Source of the DNA: JACKII01 sp965202745
GTDB taxonomy: Bacteria > Pseudomonadota > Alphaproteobacteria > Bin95
Length of the DNA: 64,000 nucleotides
Assembly (NCBI GenBank): GCA_965202745.1
Contig: CBDBCB010000020.1
Coordinates: forward strand, 536,145-600,144
Direction: 5' to 3'
The position numbers were made by a program, and so were the translations under genes. Shown piece after piece: positions 9,061 through 17,123 of this stretch. The first letter of the stretch is position 1. Every line of letters starts with the position of its first letter. Under the pieces are notes generated by a model. That model had not been told where the DNA came from. It searched no databases and was given only the letters and a program-made list of their open reading frames with translations.

Positions 9061-9500
9061 TTGACAAAATATAAAGAAAAAATCATGGAAATCACCCCTG
9101 CACTAGCGACTATATTATTCGGACTTCAATTAAGCGCTTGTTCAACAATCACACAAGGCACAGATCAAGAAATTTACATTTCCACATCCCCGATAGCGGC
9201 ACAGTGTACGCTTGAGAGACAAGGTAAAAAATCGCTGAAATTGTCTCATCGCCTGGGCATGTAACAGTTACAAAAACCAAACACGATATAACGATTACCT
9301 GCAACAAAGATGGCTACCAAACCGCAACTTACCGCAACAATAGCGGTTGGGAATCTACTTCGGGTGCGGGAGGCATTCTATTGGATGTGATTTTAACCTG
9401 GGGCGCTAGCAGTGCTATCGATTCAATGACAGGTGCTGACAATAAATACGAACCATCTGTCTATATAACGTTAATTCCAATTCAGGCCCCACCACAATAA
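9061..9500 (+). pseudogene. Lipoprotein passenger of IS1595 (frameshifted in an A run)
   Basis: From TTG 9061 the frame gives a lysine-rich n-region (TKYKEKIMEITPALA), a short hydrophobic core and an LSAC lipobox, so the mature protein would begin at Cys and be anchored in a membrane. After STITQGTDQEIYISTSP the frame breaks in a run of six A's near 9225. It resumes one phase over as IAEIVSSPGHVTVTKTKHD, then GYQTATYRNNSG and GGILLDVILTWGASSAID, ending at TAA 9500. The overall pattern matches small outer-membrane lipoproteins with a C-terminal glycine-rich hydrophobic stretch. ATG 9085 is an alternative start but would lose the basic n-region. The single A-run indel may be a sequencing error, in which case the gene is intact. 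Confidence 0.65.
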
Positions 9501-9825
9501 AGACAATGAGGTAGATCATTTCTTAAAATACCTATTCAGTTAGGCAAACGTCTAAACCGCGTTTGCCCTCTGAACATCCAGCTCTCTTTTCTTGAACACC
9601 CCTATATTCTTAAATGTTACTTAGAGATGTAATCCCCATTAAATTTCTATCTGATGGTTGCCGAAGGGGTTCACGCTGGAAAATCCGGGTGTCAACGGCG
9701 GCGTAAAAACCTGCCACTGGGGCGGCGCAAAAGTCGGCCCCTTGGCACCGCGCCTTGTGGCGTGATGCCCTCAAATAGCAAGCACGTTCCGAGGCGCGTT
9801 GGCCGTTAGGCCAATCAGATGATGA

Positions 9826-10584
9826 TTAGCTTCTGGGGCGGCGGGATTTGCTTTGGTTGAGGCGGTAACTTTCGCCATTCATCTCCAGGATATTCCCATG
9901 ATGGGTCAGCCGGTCCAGCAAGGCACCTGTCAGGCGTTCTGTGCCGAAGGGTTCTGTCCATTCCTCGAACGGCAGATTACTGGTGATCAGTGTTGAGCCG
10001 CGCTCGTAACGCTGCGATATCAGTTCGAACAACAGTTCTGCCCCGGTTTTGCTCAGCGGCACGAACCCCAATTCATCAATGATCAGCAGCTTGACCTTGG
10101 CCAATTGGCGTTGCAATCGCAGCAGGCGTTTCTCATCTCTGGCTTCCATCAACTCATGCACGAGAGAGGCGGCAGTGACGAAGCTGACCGGCATACCCTT
10201 CTGGCAGGCGGCCAGACCCAGCCCGAGGGCGACGGGGGTTTTGCCGGTTCCTGACGGGCCAAGAGCGATGACGTTCTCCTTGCGCTCGATCCATTCGCCG
10301 CGCGCCAGTGCCAGCACCATCATCTTGTTCAGGCTGGGGATCGCTTTGAAGTCGAAGCTATCAAGGCTTTTGACGGCCGGGAACTTTGCCGATTTGATCC
10401 GGCGCTCAACCATACGCCGTTCACGGTCGATCAGTTCCAATTCCGTCAACCGCGCCAGATAGCGCCCATGATCTACACCTTCGGCGGCGCAGATGCGGGC
10501 CTGCTTATCATGCGCGCGCAAGAAGGTTGGCAAGCGCAGAGGTTTGAGGTGGTTCGCCAAAAGCAGTTCTGGAGCATCGCTCAT
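9826..10584 (-). CDS. istB: IS21-family helper ATPase IstB
   Basis: An intact 252-residue AAA+ ATPase. The Walker A motif is GPSGTGKT (one residue after it is P rather than the common H/T), Walker B is LLIIDELGFVPL, and the sensor region is STLITSNLPFEEW. The N-terminal helical segment LLLANHLKPLRLPTFLRAHD is typical of IstB. The ATG overlaps the istA stop (ATGA), the usual coupling in IS21. IstB cooperates with IstA in transposition; with istA broken here it can act only in trans. Confidence 0.93.
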   Translation of the reverse strand: MSDAPELLLANHLKPLRLPTFLRAHDKQARICAAEGVDHGRYLARLTELELIDRERRMVERRIKSAKFPAVKSLDSFDFKAIPSLNKMMVLALARGEWIERKENVIALGPSGTGKTPVALGLGLAACQKGMPVSFVTAASLVHELMEARDEKRLLRLQRQLAKVKLLIIDELGFVPLSKTGAELLFELISQRYERGSTLITSNLPFEEWTEPFGTERLTGALLDRLTHHGNILEMNGESYRLNQSKSRRPRS

Positions 10585-12094
10585 GCGCTATCTCCCGCCA
10601 GCAAGCTCATGTAGGATGATGCCGCCCTTGTTGCGATATTGGTTCTGGGCAGGAACGGGTAAACATCCAGATCCAGTCTCGGTGGTCGTCTCTCGACCCG
10701 GCAAAGCAATAAGTGTTTGATTGCGTCAAAGCTGACCGCCCTCATCTGCAGTGCGTCTTTGATTGCCAGATGCAAAACCTCCAGCTCAAAGCGCTCCAGC
10801 CGCCGCAGTACCTGAACATATTCCCGCTTTCCGGCCTTGCCCTGCCGGGCTTCCAATAATCGTTGGAGGGTTTGGAACGCGTCAGGCAAGTCCCAGCCTT
10901 GCAATGGCGTGGCTGGATCAAAGGACATGATCTTGCGCTCGATGAGAGGCAGGTAGTGTACCGGATCGAACATCATGTCGCCCGTGTCATAGCAGCGGGG
11001 ATGGTCCGCGATGACTTCGGTGGCGCACCCGATGACGACGCGGTCACCGAAGCCCTTGATCCAATGATCCAACCCTCGCGGTGGCCATAGGCAACCGGCC
11101 CTGAGTAATCGTTGCCACGCAATCGTCCTTGGGATGTTGATGTGACCTAGCCGCTCTGCAGATCACAAGCTTCAAAGGGCGCGGCTGGCAGGGTGCGCAT
11201 CGCCGCCAGATCAGCGCCCAGTCGTTCACCGATGCTGATCTTGTGGCCACGCAGAATGTCAGCCTGCCGTTTGCGGCATTGTTCTTCAAGATAGTCGTTG
11301 AACGCATCCCAGTTCGCGAACCGCGGCATTGGAACCATGAAGTTGCGACGCCCGTAACCAACCAGCCCCTCACCCTTGCCTTTATCGTTGCCCTTGCCGG
11401 GGCGACCATACCTCTCCCCAATCACGTAGTGAGATAGCATCGCACGGAACCGCTGCGTACGATTGCGGGTGCCATCTGGCATGATCTTGGCCACAAGGCA
11501 GCGATCCTTATCGTAAAGGATTGAGCGCGGTACAGCGCCGAAGAAGGCAAAGGCGGGCACATGCCCATCAAGCCAGGCTTCAGTGTTCGCCGCAGGATAC
11601 GCGCGGATGTAGCACGCATCGCTATGCGGCAGATCAAGGGCAAAGAAGTAGGCCTTCTGCTCAACCCCGCCGATACCAACCAACGCTTCGCCAAAGTCCG
11701 CCTGCCCATGCCCTGGGGGATGGCTCAAGGGCACAAACATCTCCCGTGAGCCACGCTTTGGCGAACGCACATAGTCTTTGACAATCGTGTAGCCACCATC
11801 AAATGCGCATTCGTCGCGTAGCCGCTCAAAGATACGGTTGGCTGTGTGGCGCTGTTTGCGAGGCCGGGCCTTGTCTTCCGCCAACCACTGGTCACTCTGC
11901 TCGGTATAAGGATCAAGCTTTGGTCGTTTGATCGGTGCCGTACGCCGATAACCAGGCGGCTCAGAATACGCCAACATCTTTGAAACACTGTCCCGGCTGA
12001 TCCCAAAATCCCGCGCAATCTGACGCCCCCTCAAACCTTCCTCAAAGTGAGCGTGGCGAACCTTCAAATACAATTCCACGGTGAATATCCCCAA
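10581..12094 (-). pseudogene. istA: IS21-family transposase IstA, broken
   Basis: The N-terminal half (11147-12094) has the HTH region FEEGLRGRQIARDFGISRDSV and the catalytic start PPGHGQADFGEALV, with YDKDRCLVAKI further on. It hits an in-frame TAG after CDLQSG at 11147-11149. The sequence continues with the expected NDYSGPVAYGHRE segment, shifts frame near 11070, and finishes as KGFGDRVVIGC to LLAGDSA at 10581. So there is one stop and at least one indel, and the transposase cannot be made in one piece. The C-terminal half carries the usual IstA tail and overlaps istB. Confidence 0.88.
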
Positions 12095-12149
12095 GCCCTC
12101 CCATTAATTGAAAGGACAAAAGTGGCCGACTTTTACGCCGCCCGCGACA

Positions 12150-12777
12150 ACACAACGCTGCCGCTACCGTGGCCGAGTATTGCTCCGCCGTTCACTGCCG
12201 TCATTACCAAATTCAATACCGAAAATTCCGACAATGTTTTTGCGCAATGGCAACGCGGCATCGAAATGGCCACGGGCGACTACGTTTGGATCTGCGAGAG
12301 CGACGATACCTGCGAACCGGACTTTTTGGAACGGACAGTTCCGCAGTTCGCCGACCGCTCTGTGATGCTGACCTTCGGCAATATTCAGTTCTGCGACAGT
12401 GATGGCAATCAGATGTCCGGCATGGATGGCTTCCGGGAACTCTCCGAGCCCGGCATCTGGGCCGATACGATAAAGCGGCCCGCGCATGAGTGGTTTTGTG
12501 GAGCATTTGGCGTCAACAATGTGGTGGCAAACGTTGGTGGTTGTGTGTTCCGCAAAGGCCGCATCAGCCAGGAAATCTTTGACCAGGCCAAAACATTTAA
12601 ATTTGCTGGCGACTGGTATCTCTATTCCCAAATCATTGCCGGCGGACAAATGTGCTACGTGCCGGAGGCCAGAGCCTATTTCCGCCAGCACCAGCGCAAC
12701 ACCTCCGCCTCCAACTTCAACGAGATGTACTATTGTGAGGAGCTCTGGCGCCTCCTGAACCATCATGTCGACCTTTG
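12150..12777 (+). pseudogene. Family 2 glycosyltransferase fragment between IS21 and IS256
   Basis: The plus-strand coding shows GNxVFAQWQRGIEMATGDY-like context (NVFAQWQRGIEMATGDYVW), the nucleotide-sugar/metal motif ESDDTCEPDFLE, GGCVFRKGRIS and a GDWYLYSQIIAGG segment, as in GT-A fold GT2 enzymes. The first Rossmann strand and N-terminus are missing because IS21 abuts at 12149, and the first 60 bases appear to be in a different phase. The C-terminus is cut at 12777 by IS256; the frame then runs on into the IS to 12808. Context suggests it once belonged to a surface-glycan cluster together with the beta-helix gene. Confidence 0.75.
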
Positions 12778-14124
12778 GAGCTATGGCCGAAAGTTGGTGA
12801 CGGCTTGATCAGGCGGCGTTTTGCATTTGTTTGATCCCGTCGATGAATGCAATGCCCTGGATTATCCCAGGCATGCGATTTGCGCCGTCGCGCTTTCGCC
12901 ATTTGCCCTGCGCTGACATCAGGAGCCTGACCGCCATGGCGAGGGCGGTCTTTCGGCTCAGACAGCCTTTGGTTTTACCTGTCCGGTGGCGCACCGTCGC
13001 GAAGGCGCTTTCGATGGGATGGGTGGTTCTGATGTGTTTCCACTGTTCTGCCGGGAAATCATAGAAGGCCAGCAGCACGTCACGGTCTTTGATCCATTTG
13101 GCTACCGCTTGTTCGTCTTTCACGCCGTAGGTCTCGATGAAGAAATCGCAGGCCGCCATGGCTTCGGCCTTCGTCTCTGCCTGCCAGATGTCGTGCAGGG
13201 GGCCTTTGGCTTTCGCTTGCACCGATTGGGGCATTGCCTTCAGCCCATTGCCGGTTTTATGGAACCAGCAGCGCTGTTCTGCGGTCGCGCCGAAGACCGC
13301 GCGAAGGGCGGCCCAGAAGCCCAGTGCACCGTCGCCTACCGCGAGATCGGGCGCGTGATTGAGGCCGCGCCGCTTGAGGTCGAGCAGGAGCGCGCGCCAG
13401 CTTTGGGTCCTTTCGCGATAGCCGTCGGTCAGCCCCAGTATCTCCTTTCGGCCCCATTCATCCGCGCCGATCAGCACCAGAACACATTGCTTTTCTTCCA
13501 TCCTTGGCTGGAAATAGACGCCATCCGCCCAGACATAGACGATGCGCCGGGCGCTGAGATCGCGCTTCTGCCAGCGGTCGTACTCCTCCCACCAATCGGA
13601 CTTCAGCCGCGAGATGGTGGGGGACGACAGGCCCGCCGCGTTCGGCCCGAGCAGCGCGGCCAAGGCCGCCTGAAAATCGCCCGTGGAAATGCCGTTGAGG
13701 GAAAGCCAGGGCAGCAAGTCCTCGACGGACTTCGCCTTGCGCAGATACGGCGGCAGGATCGAAGAAGAGAACCGACCCTTCTCAGCCTGCCGATCACGAT
13801 CCCGCCCGCGTGGCCCTTTCACGGGCACTGGGCCAATCCCGGTCATTCCCTCTCGTTCTGGCAGGTGAGCGTGACGAACGACCCGCGCGGGCCCCTCGGA
13901 CGTCGTCTCATTGGAAAATGGCGCAAGCCATGCGCTCCACTCAGCTTCAAGCGCTTGCTCGATCAACTGCCGCGCCCCGGAACGGATCAAATCCGTCAAC
14001 GGATCGGCGGAAAATCCCTTGGGATGGGGCAACGCATAGCCTTTTCTCGGCGAGAATTGCGGCGCGGGAACAACGCCATGATATGCCGCCCCTCAGGACA
14101 ATCACCAACTGTCAGCTGTTTCTC
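12778..14124 (-). mobile_element. IS256-family element, copy 1
   Basis: Imperfect terminal repeats starting with GAG: GAGCTATGGCCGAAAGTTGG at 12778, and, reading inward from 14124, GAGAAACAGCTGACAGTTGG. The element is 1347 bp, the same length as the copy at 48731-50077, and lies in the opposite orientation. The flanking 8-9 bases (ACCTTTG left, ATGGCGATG right) do not match, so no target duplication is seen. It carries one transposase gene. Confidence 0.85.
12809..14032 (-). CDS. IS256-family (Mutator-type) transposase, copy 1
   Basis: An intact 407-residue protein starting at TTG (PHPKGFSADPLTDLI). Catalytic landmarks are YVWADGVYFQPRM (first Asp), GDGALGFWAALRAVFG (second Asp, with the Mutator-type C/H-containing RCWFHKTGN after it) and THPIESAFATVRHRTGKTKG (Glu). 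It differs from the second copy by an Arg/Cys change in that last motif; this copy has the Arg form (VRHRTG), which is the usual residue. Probably active. Confidence 0.93.
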   Translation of the reverse strand: MPHPKGFSADPLTDLIRSGARQLIEQALEAEWSAWLAPFSNETTSEGPARVVRHAHLPEREGMTGIGPVPVKGPRGRDRDRQAEKGRFSSSILPPYLRKAKSVEDLLPWLSLNGISTGDFQAALAALLGPNAAGLSSPTISRLKSDWWEEYDRWQKRDLSARRIVYVWADGVYFQPRMEEKQCVLVLIGADEWGRKEILGLTDGYRERTQSWRALLLDLKRRGLNHAPDLAVGDGALGFWAALRAVFGATAEQRCWFHKTGNGLKAMPQSVQAKAKGPLHDIWQAETKAEAMAACDFFIETYGVKDEQAVAKWIKDRDVLLAFYDFPAEQWKHIRTTHPIESAFATVRHRTGKTKGCLSRKTALAMAVRLLMSAQGKWRKRDGANRMPGIIQGIAFIDGIKQMQNAA

Positions 14125-14560
14125 ATGGCGATGCTCCAGGGGATTTCCCAAGTGCACGCAGCAGATCGTTGCGTAGCTCTTTCACCTCTTCGCAGGCGGC
14201 AACCAGATCGGCTTCGGTTTCGGGTGTGACGGGCAGCGAGCCTGTATTCACCGCCTTGGCGAGCTGGTTCAAGTTCGAGGACAGACGCGAGGTGCCGAGG
14301 GCACCCAAGACCCGACCTAGCGCTTCACCATCCCCAACGGGACTATTGCCAGGCTTTCGACGTGGTGAGATCGCATCGCCGAACAGGCGTTTTCGGATGT
14401 ATGACGACAGGGCTTCACGCCTGCGCTCGGCATCCAGCCGTGCCCGTTCTTCGAAGGTATAGCGGATGGAGTATGGCGGTGGGCAGTTCGCTTTGTCAGC
14501 CGCTTTGGCTGACTTGCCATCGGCTATGTCATTGAGTTTACGGGCTAGGCTGCTCATCAT
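14123..14560 (-). CDS. MobC-like mobilisation protein, C-terminus formed at the IS256 junction
   Basis: A 145-residue frame starting MMSSLARKLNDIADGKSA. After a basic region (RYTFEERARLDAERRREA) it has SSYIRKRLFG and GRVLGALGTSRLSSNLNQLA, the signature of MobC-type relaxosome accessory proteins of mobilisable plasmids and integrative elements. The stop codon TGA is made of the last host bases and the first IS256 bases, so the natural C-terminus is probably missing. No relaxase gene is present. This is a remnant of a mobilisable element. Confidence 0.72.
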   Translation of the reverse strand: MMSSLARKLNDIADGKSAKAADKANCPPPYSIRYTFEERARLDAERRREALSSYIRKRLFGDAISPRRKPGNSPVGDGEALGRVLGALGTSRLSSNLNQLAKAVNTGSLPVTPETEADLVAACEEVKELRNDLLRALGKSPGASP

Positions 14561-14668
14561 CGCACCTCAGACCCTGACGGTCTAACTGTGCGAGTTGATG
14601 CTCCAATTCTTCCAATGATTTGAATAAGTTGTACAAATCTTCAGCCGAAAGGGAATCGAACCGGGAGT
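14538..14668 (-). pseudogene. 3' fragment of a gene upstream of and overlapping mobC
   Basis: The minus-strand frame reads LNSRFDSLSAEDLYNLF, then KSLEELEHQLAQLDRQGL, and stops at TAA 14538-14540 inside the mobC start region. The helical, heptad-like composition and the overlap with mobC make it look like a real coding tail of a small plasmid protein whose start has been lost toward the metallophosphoesterase fragment. I do not recognise the family. Confidence 0.4.
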
Positions 14669-14688
14669 TCAATCTTTTTCTCTCCAGC

Positions 14689-15941
14689 TGCTCCTACGTC
14701 AACACGGAGACCAATGTTTTCTACGAAGACAGCGGCTTGACGAAGCGGTTCCCAGGCAGCCGGGTGCTTCTGATGGAGAGACTGTCACCGTAGCTGGGCC
14801 GGCCTTTATCGGTGCCAGTGGCAAGCTAACGATGGTGAGCATCGGCGACACCGGTTGCCGTGGCAAACAACCAGAACATGGACAGCAGGACTGTGAAACA
14901 ACCGCCGGCGGCGATGCCTGGCCCCTGCCGGAACTGGCGGCTCAGGCCGCGAAGAACAATCTGGATTTGGTCATTCATGTGGGCGACTATCGCTACTTCT
15001 ATGAGCACGATAACGGCACGACGGAGTGGGTTTACTGGCAAAAGGATTTTGTTCCGGCGGCCCAGCCTTTGCTGTTGGCTACGCCATGGGTGTTCATCTG
15101 TGGCAACCATAAAAGCTGCGATCCGGATGATAAGCCATTCGGCGCGGGCTATTTCCAGCTATTCGGCTGGCAGACGGGCGAAGATTGCGGTCAAGTTGAT
15201 ACGGGCACGAACAAAGACGGTGGCTTGCAGTATATGAAGCCATGGTTTTTCGATGTTTTGGCTGCAGGCGCGCCGGAAGACGAGGCGCACAGGTTTGTAA
15301 TTGTGGACGTCAACGATTTCGGCGAGGGCGTGAACCAGAACCAGGCAGAGGCTGACTTTGCCACGGCAGCAGCAATGTCCGAGGCAGGACCGGAGTCCAG
15401 TTGGTGGGTTATGCATACGCCGGGCGTACAGGTGATTTACTACGGCAAAGCAGTGCATAAGGGCCAAAAAGATGTGCGTCACGCCCTTGGCGATGCGACC
15501 GGCTATGCAATGTGCAGCACAATCGATAAGCCCGCTGCCTGTAAACCCAGTCAGTTCTTGCTGGGGCACGAACATCTTTACCAGAGCGTCGTATTTCCGC
15601 GCGCCTTGCAGGAAAAGGCAGGCGGGGCGGGTGACTATCCTTGGGCCTTCCCGCGGATGTTCATCACCGGTCATGGCGGAACGCAGTTGGTGTACTCCAG
15701 CCCAACACCGGGCGGTGCCGGGCCATGCGCATATGCTTTCGACGATATTGCGATACCAGGCTTAAGCGGTGACCTGAGTGCCATCGCCGACACGGTAACA
15801 GAGCATGGTTACGTGGTCTGGACCCGAGAAGCCGACGGTGCAAGCGACCCGTCGGGCTGGGATCCTACCTTCGTCTGGGCGGATGGCAAGGCAGACGCGA
15901 ACCCTGACCATGGCAGCGCGCCGGTCAAGTGTATGGATTAG
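14689..15941 (+). pseudogene. Metallophosphoesterase, 5'-truncated and frameshifted
   Basis: The main frame from 14832 shows MVSIGDTGCRG, VIHVGDYRYFYE, WVFICGNHKSC and LLGHEHLYQSV, the ordered D-x-H / GD / GNH / GHEH-like motifs of calcineurin-type phosphoesterases with a dimetal site (the first motif is GDTG). Upstream, coding sequence can be followed in another phase as CSYVNTETNVFYEDSGLTKR, then in the main phase as DGETVTVAGPAFIGASGKL, so a one-base shift lies near 14755. The true N-terminus and any signal peptide are missing at the junction with the mobilisation remnant. The substrate is unknown; purple-acid-phosphatase-like or extracellular phosphatase roles are possible. Confidence 0.7.
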
Positions 15942-16058
15942 GGCTAGCCCTGGGGCTTTTGTGCAGCCTGCTAGAGTATCGCCGGTTCCAATTGAATCGA
16001 TATCGCGCTCAATTTGCCGGGTAAGATGCTCTAACTCTTTGATTTCGAGCAGATTCAC

Positions 16059-16076
16059 CCGATCCAAACGGATCGG
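16059..16076. terminator. Short hairpin between the convergent phosphoesterase and oxidoreductase genes
   Basis: CCGATCC / GGATCGG with an AAAC loop, lying between two convergent 3' ends. There is no T run on either side, so it is at most a weak bidirectional terminator. The rest of 15942-16084 shows a minus-strand frame with helix-like composition (LLEIKELEHLTRQIERDID) that I cannot assign. Confidence 0.35.
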
Positions 16077-16084
16077 GGTCTGCT

Positions 16085-17065
16085 CTAGCGCACCGGCTCG
16101 CTTTTGCCGGAGATGGCGGCCCGCTGGATTGCCTCCACCACTTGCAGGGTACGAAGGCCTTCCTGGCCAGAAACCAGGGGTGTTGTCTCGCCTCTGATGA
16201 CCTGGGCGAAGTGCAGGATTTGGCGGACCAGCGGGTCTTCGGGCTCGACCGTATAGGGTGTGGAGCGGATCGGTGACCACCAACTCCGTTCGCCCTCGTG
16301 ATGCCAGAGGCGGCCGTTCGGTAGCTCCAGGGAGCCTTCCGTACCGCCGATGGTGTAGCAGGTCTGGTCCGTGCGGTCGTAGGCGGGGTTCTCGGCTGCG
16401 GTGAGTTCCCAGCTCCATGGCGCGACAACCGTATCGGAGACGCTGAAGGTGCCGAACGCGCCATTCTCGAAGGTCATGATAATGGCGGCAGTGTCTTCCA
16501 CCTGAAAGCCGCGAGTGTGGTTGGCGGTGATGGCTTGGACACTGGCGATCTCCCCGGCCAGATGGCACAGCAGGTCGATATCATGGATCAGGTTGATGAG
16601 GATCGGCCCCGCGCCTGGCTGGGTGCGCCAGGCGGCATCGAAATAATCGGCGGGCTTGTAGAGCCAGAACATGCCGTGCACGGCGACAGTCCGGCCGATT
16701 TCGCCTGCTTCGATCCGACGTTTCGCCTCCCGGATCAGCGGATTGTGGCGGCGGTGGTGGCCAACCAGAATGGGGATGCGGGCTTCTTCGGCTGCCTGGA
16801 CCAGTTGCCGGGCGGAAGCCGTGTCGGAGGCGATGGGCTTCTCGACCAGCACGGGCAGGCCCGCGGCGATGCATTCCAGGCCGTTCTCGACGTGCATCTG
16901 GTTCGGTGTGGCAATGATGACGCCGTCGGGCCTGTCTGCGGCGAGCATGCTGGTCAGGCTCGGGTGCCAGGGCAGGCCCTGTTCTGTGGCGAAATCGCTG
17001 GCCGCGCTGGTAGGGTCAGTGATGGACGCGACGAAGACGCCCTCGCACTGGCCAATAATTTCCAC
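16085..17065 (-). CDS. Gfo/Idh/MocA family oxidoreductase
   Basis: An NAD(P)-dependent oxidoreductase of about 326 residues as called from GTG 17065. Evident motifs are PDGVIIATPNQMHVENGL, LVEKPIASD (the family EKP motif with the catalytic lysine) and IHDIDLLCHLAGEI (catalytic region). The Rossmann glycine motif GAGLIGRRH lies just upstream of this GTG in the same frame (HLAVVGAGLIG, up to about 17119). The real protein must therefore start further upstream, where no ATG, GTG or TTG exists before the overlap with the acyl-CoA synthetase stop at 17124. Either a rare start codon is used or the start has been mutated. The likely substrate is a cyclic polyol or sugar, but this is unproven. Confidence 0.85.
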   Translation of the reverse strand: MEIIGQCEGVFVASITDPTSAASDFATEQGLPWHPSLTSMLAADRPDGVIIATPNQMHVENGLECIAAGLPVLVEKPIASDTASARQLVQAAEEARIPILVGHHRRHNPLIREAKRRIEAGEIGRTVAVHGMFWLYKPADYFDAAWRTQPGAGPILINLIHDIDLLCHLAGEIASVQAITANHTRGFQVEDTAAIIMTFENGAFGTFSVSDTVVAPWSWELTAAENPAYDRTDQTCYTIGGTEGSLELPNGRLWHHEGERSWWSPIRSTPYTVEPEDPLVRQILHFAQVIRGETTPLVSGQEGLRTLQVVEAIQRAAISGKSEPVR

Positions 17066-17123
17066 GTGGCGGCGGCCAATAAGGCCAGCGCCAACGACGG
17101 CGAGATGGGAGTCTGGAATCGGT

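Larger units (their letters stand above)
7592..9638 (+). mobile_element. IS1595-family element with passenger genes and a nested internal right end
   Basis: Terminal inverted repeats: left end at 7593-7617, beginning GGGAATTATATCTC; right end at 9613-9638, whose reverse complement begins TGGGGATTACATCTC. Both continue CTAAGTAACATT. The AT-rich flanks TTAAAATT(T) at 7584 and TTAAATTT at 9639 look like the 8-bp target duplication expected for the family, differing by one A. Inside are an ISXO2-like transposase, a small basic protein, a second right-end-like repeat at 9025-9048 and a lipoprotein gene. It therefore looks like an IS of about 1.46 kb that extended to about 2.05 kb by gaining a second right end. 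Confidence 0.82.
9690..12149 (-). mobile_element. IS21-family element (degenerate)
   Basis: The ends are TGTCAACGGCGGCGTAAAA at 9690 and, reading inward from 12149, TGTCGCGGGCGGCGTAAAA. Internal repeats of GGCGCAAAAGTCGGCC / GGCGTAAAAGTCGGCC type follow, as is usual for IS21. It contains istA then istB on the minus strand. No matching target duplication is visible (CCGGG on the left, ACACAA on the right). Both flanking genes are incomplete, so sequence was probably lost beside the element after insertion. Confidence 0.85.

Noticed and set aside
9223..9230. Programmed frameshift in the A run of the lipoprotein gene
   Set aside because: The gene is cargo, not a transposase, and no frameshift-stimulating structure or function for two products is evident; an indel is simpler.
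9501..9612. A further passenger gene between the lipoprotein stop and the outer right end of IS1595
   Set aside because: Only short frames without a ribosome-binding site are present.
12769..12780. The shared GAGCTATG at the two IS256 copies as a common target-site duplication
   Set aside because: It occurs at the same IS end in both copies and fits the 23-bp imperfect terminal repeat beginning with GAG, so it is more likely part of the element.
12986..14176. A long plus-strand frame opposite the IS256 transposase (and its mirror at 48679-49869)
   Set aside because: It is present in both IS copies only because the transposase is; no protein-like motifs.
16059..16076. The hairpin at 16059 as a full rho-independent terminator
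   Set aside because: It has a stem but no T run, so it is listed only as a weak candidate.
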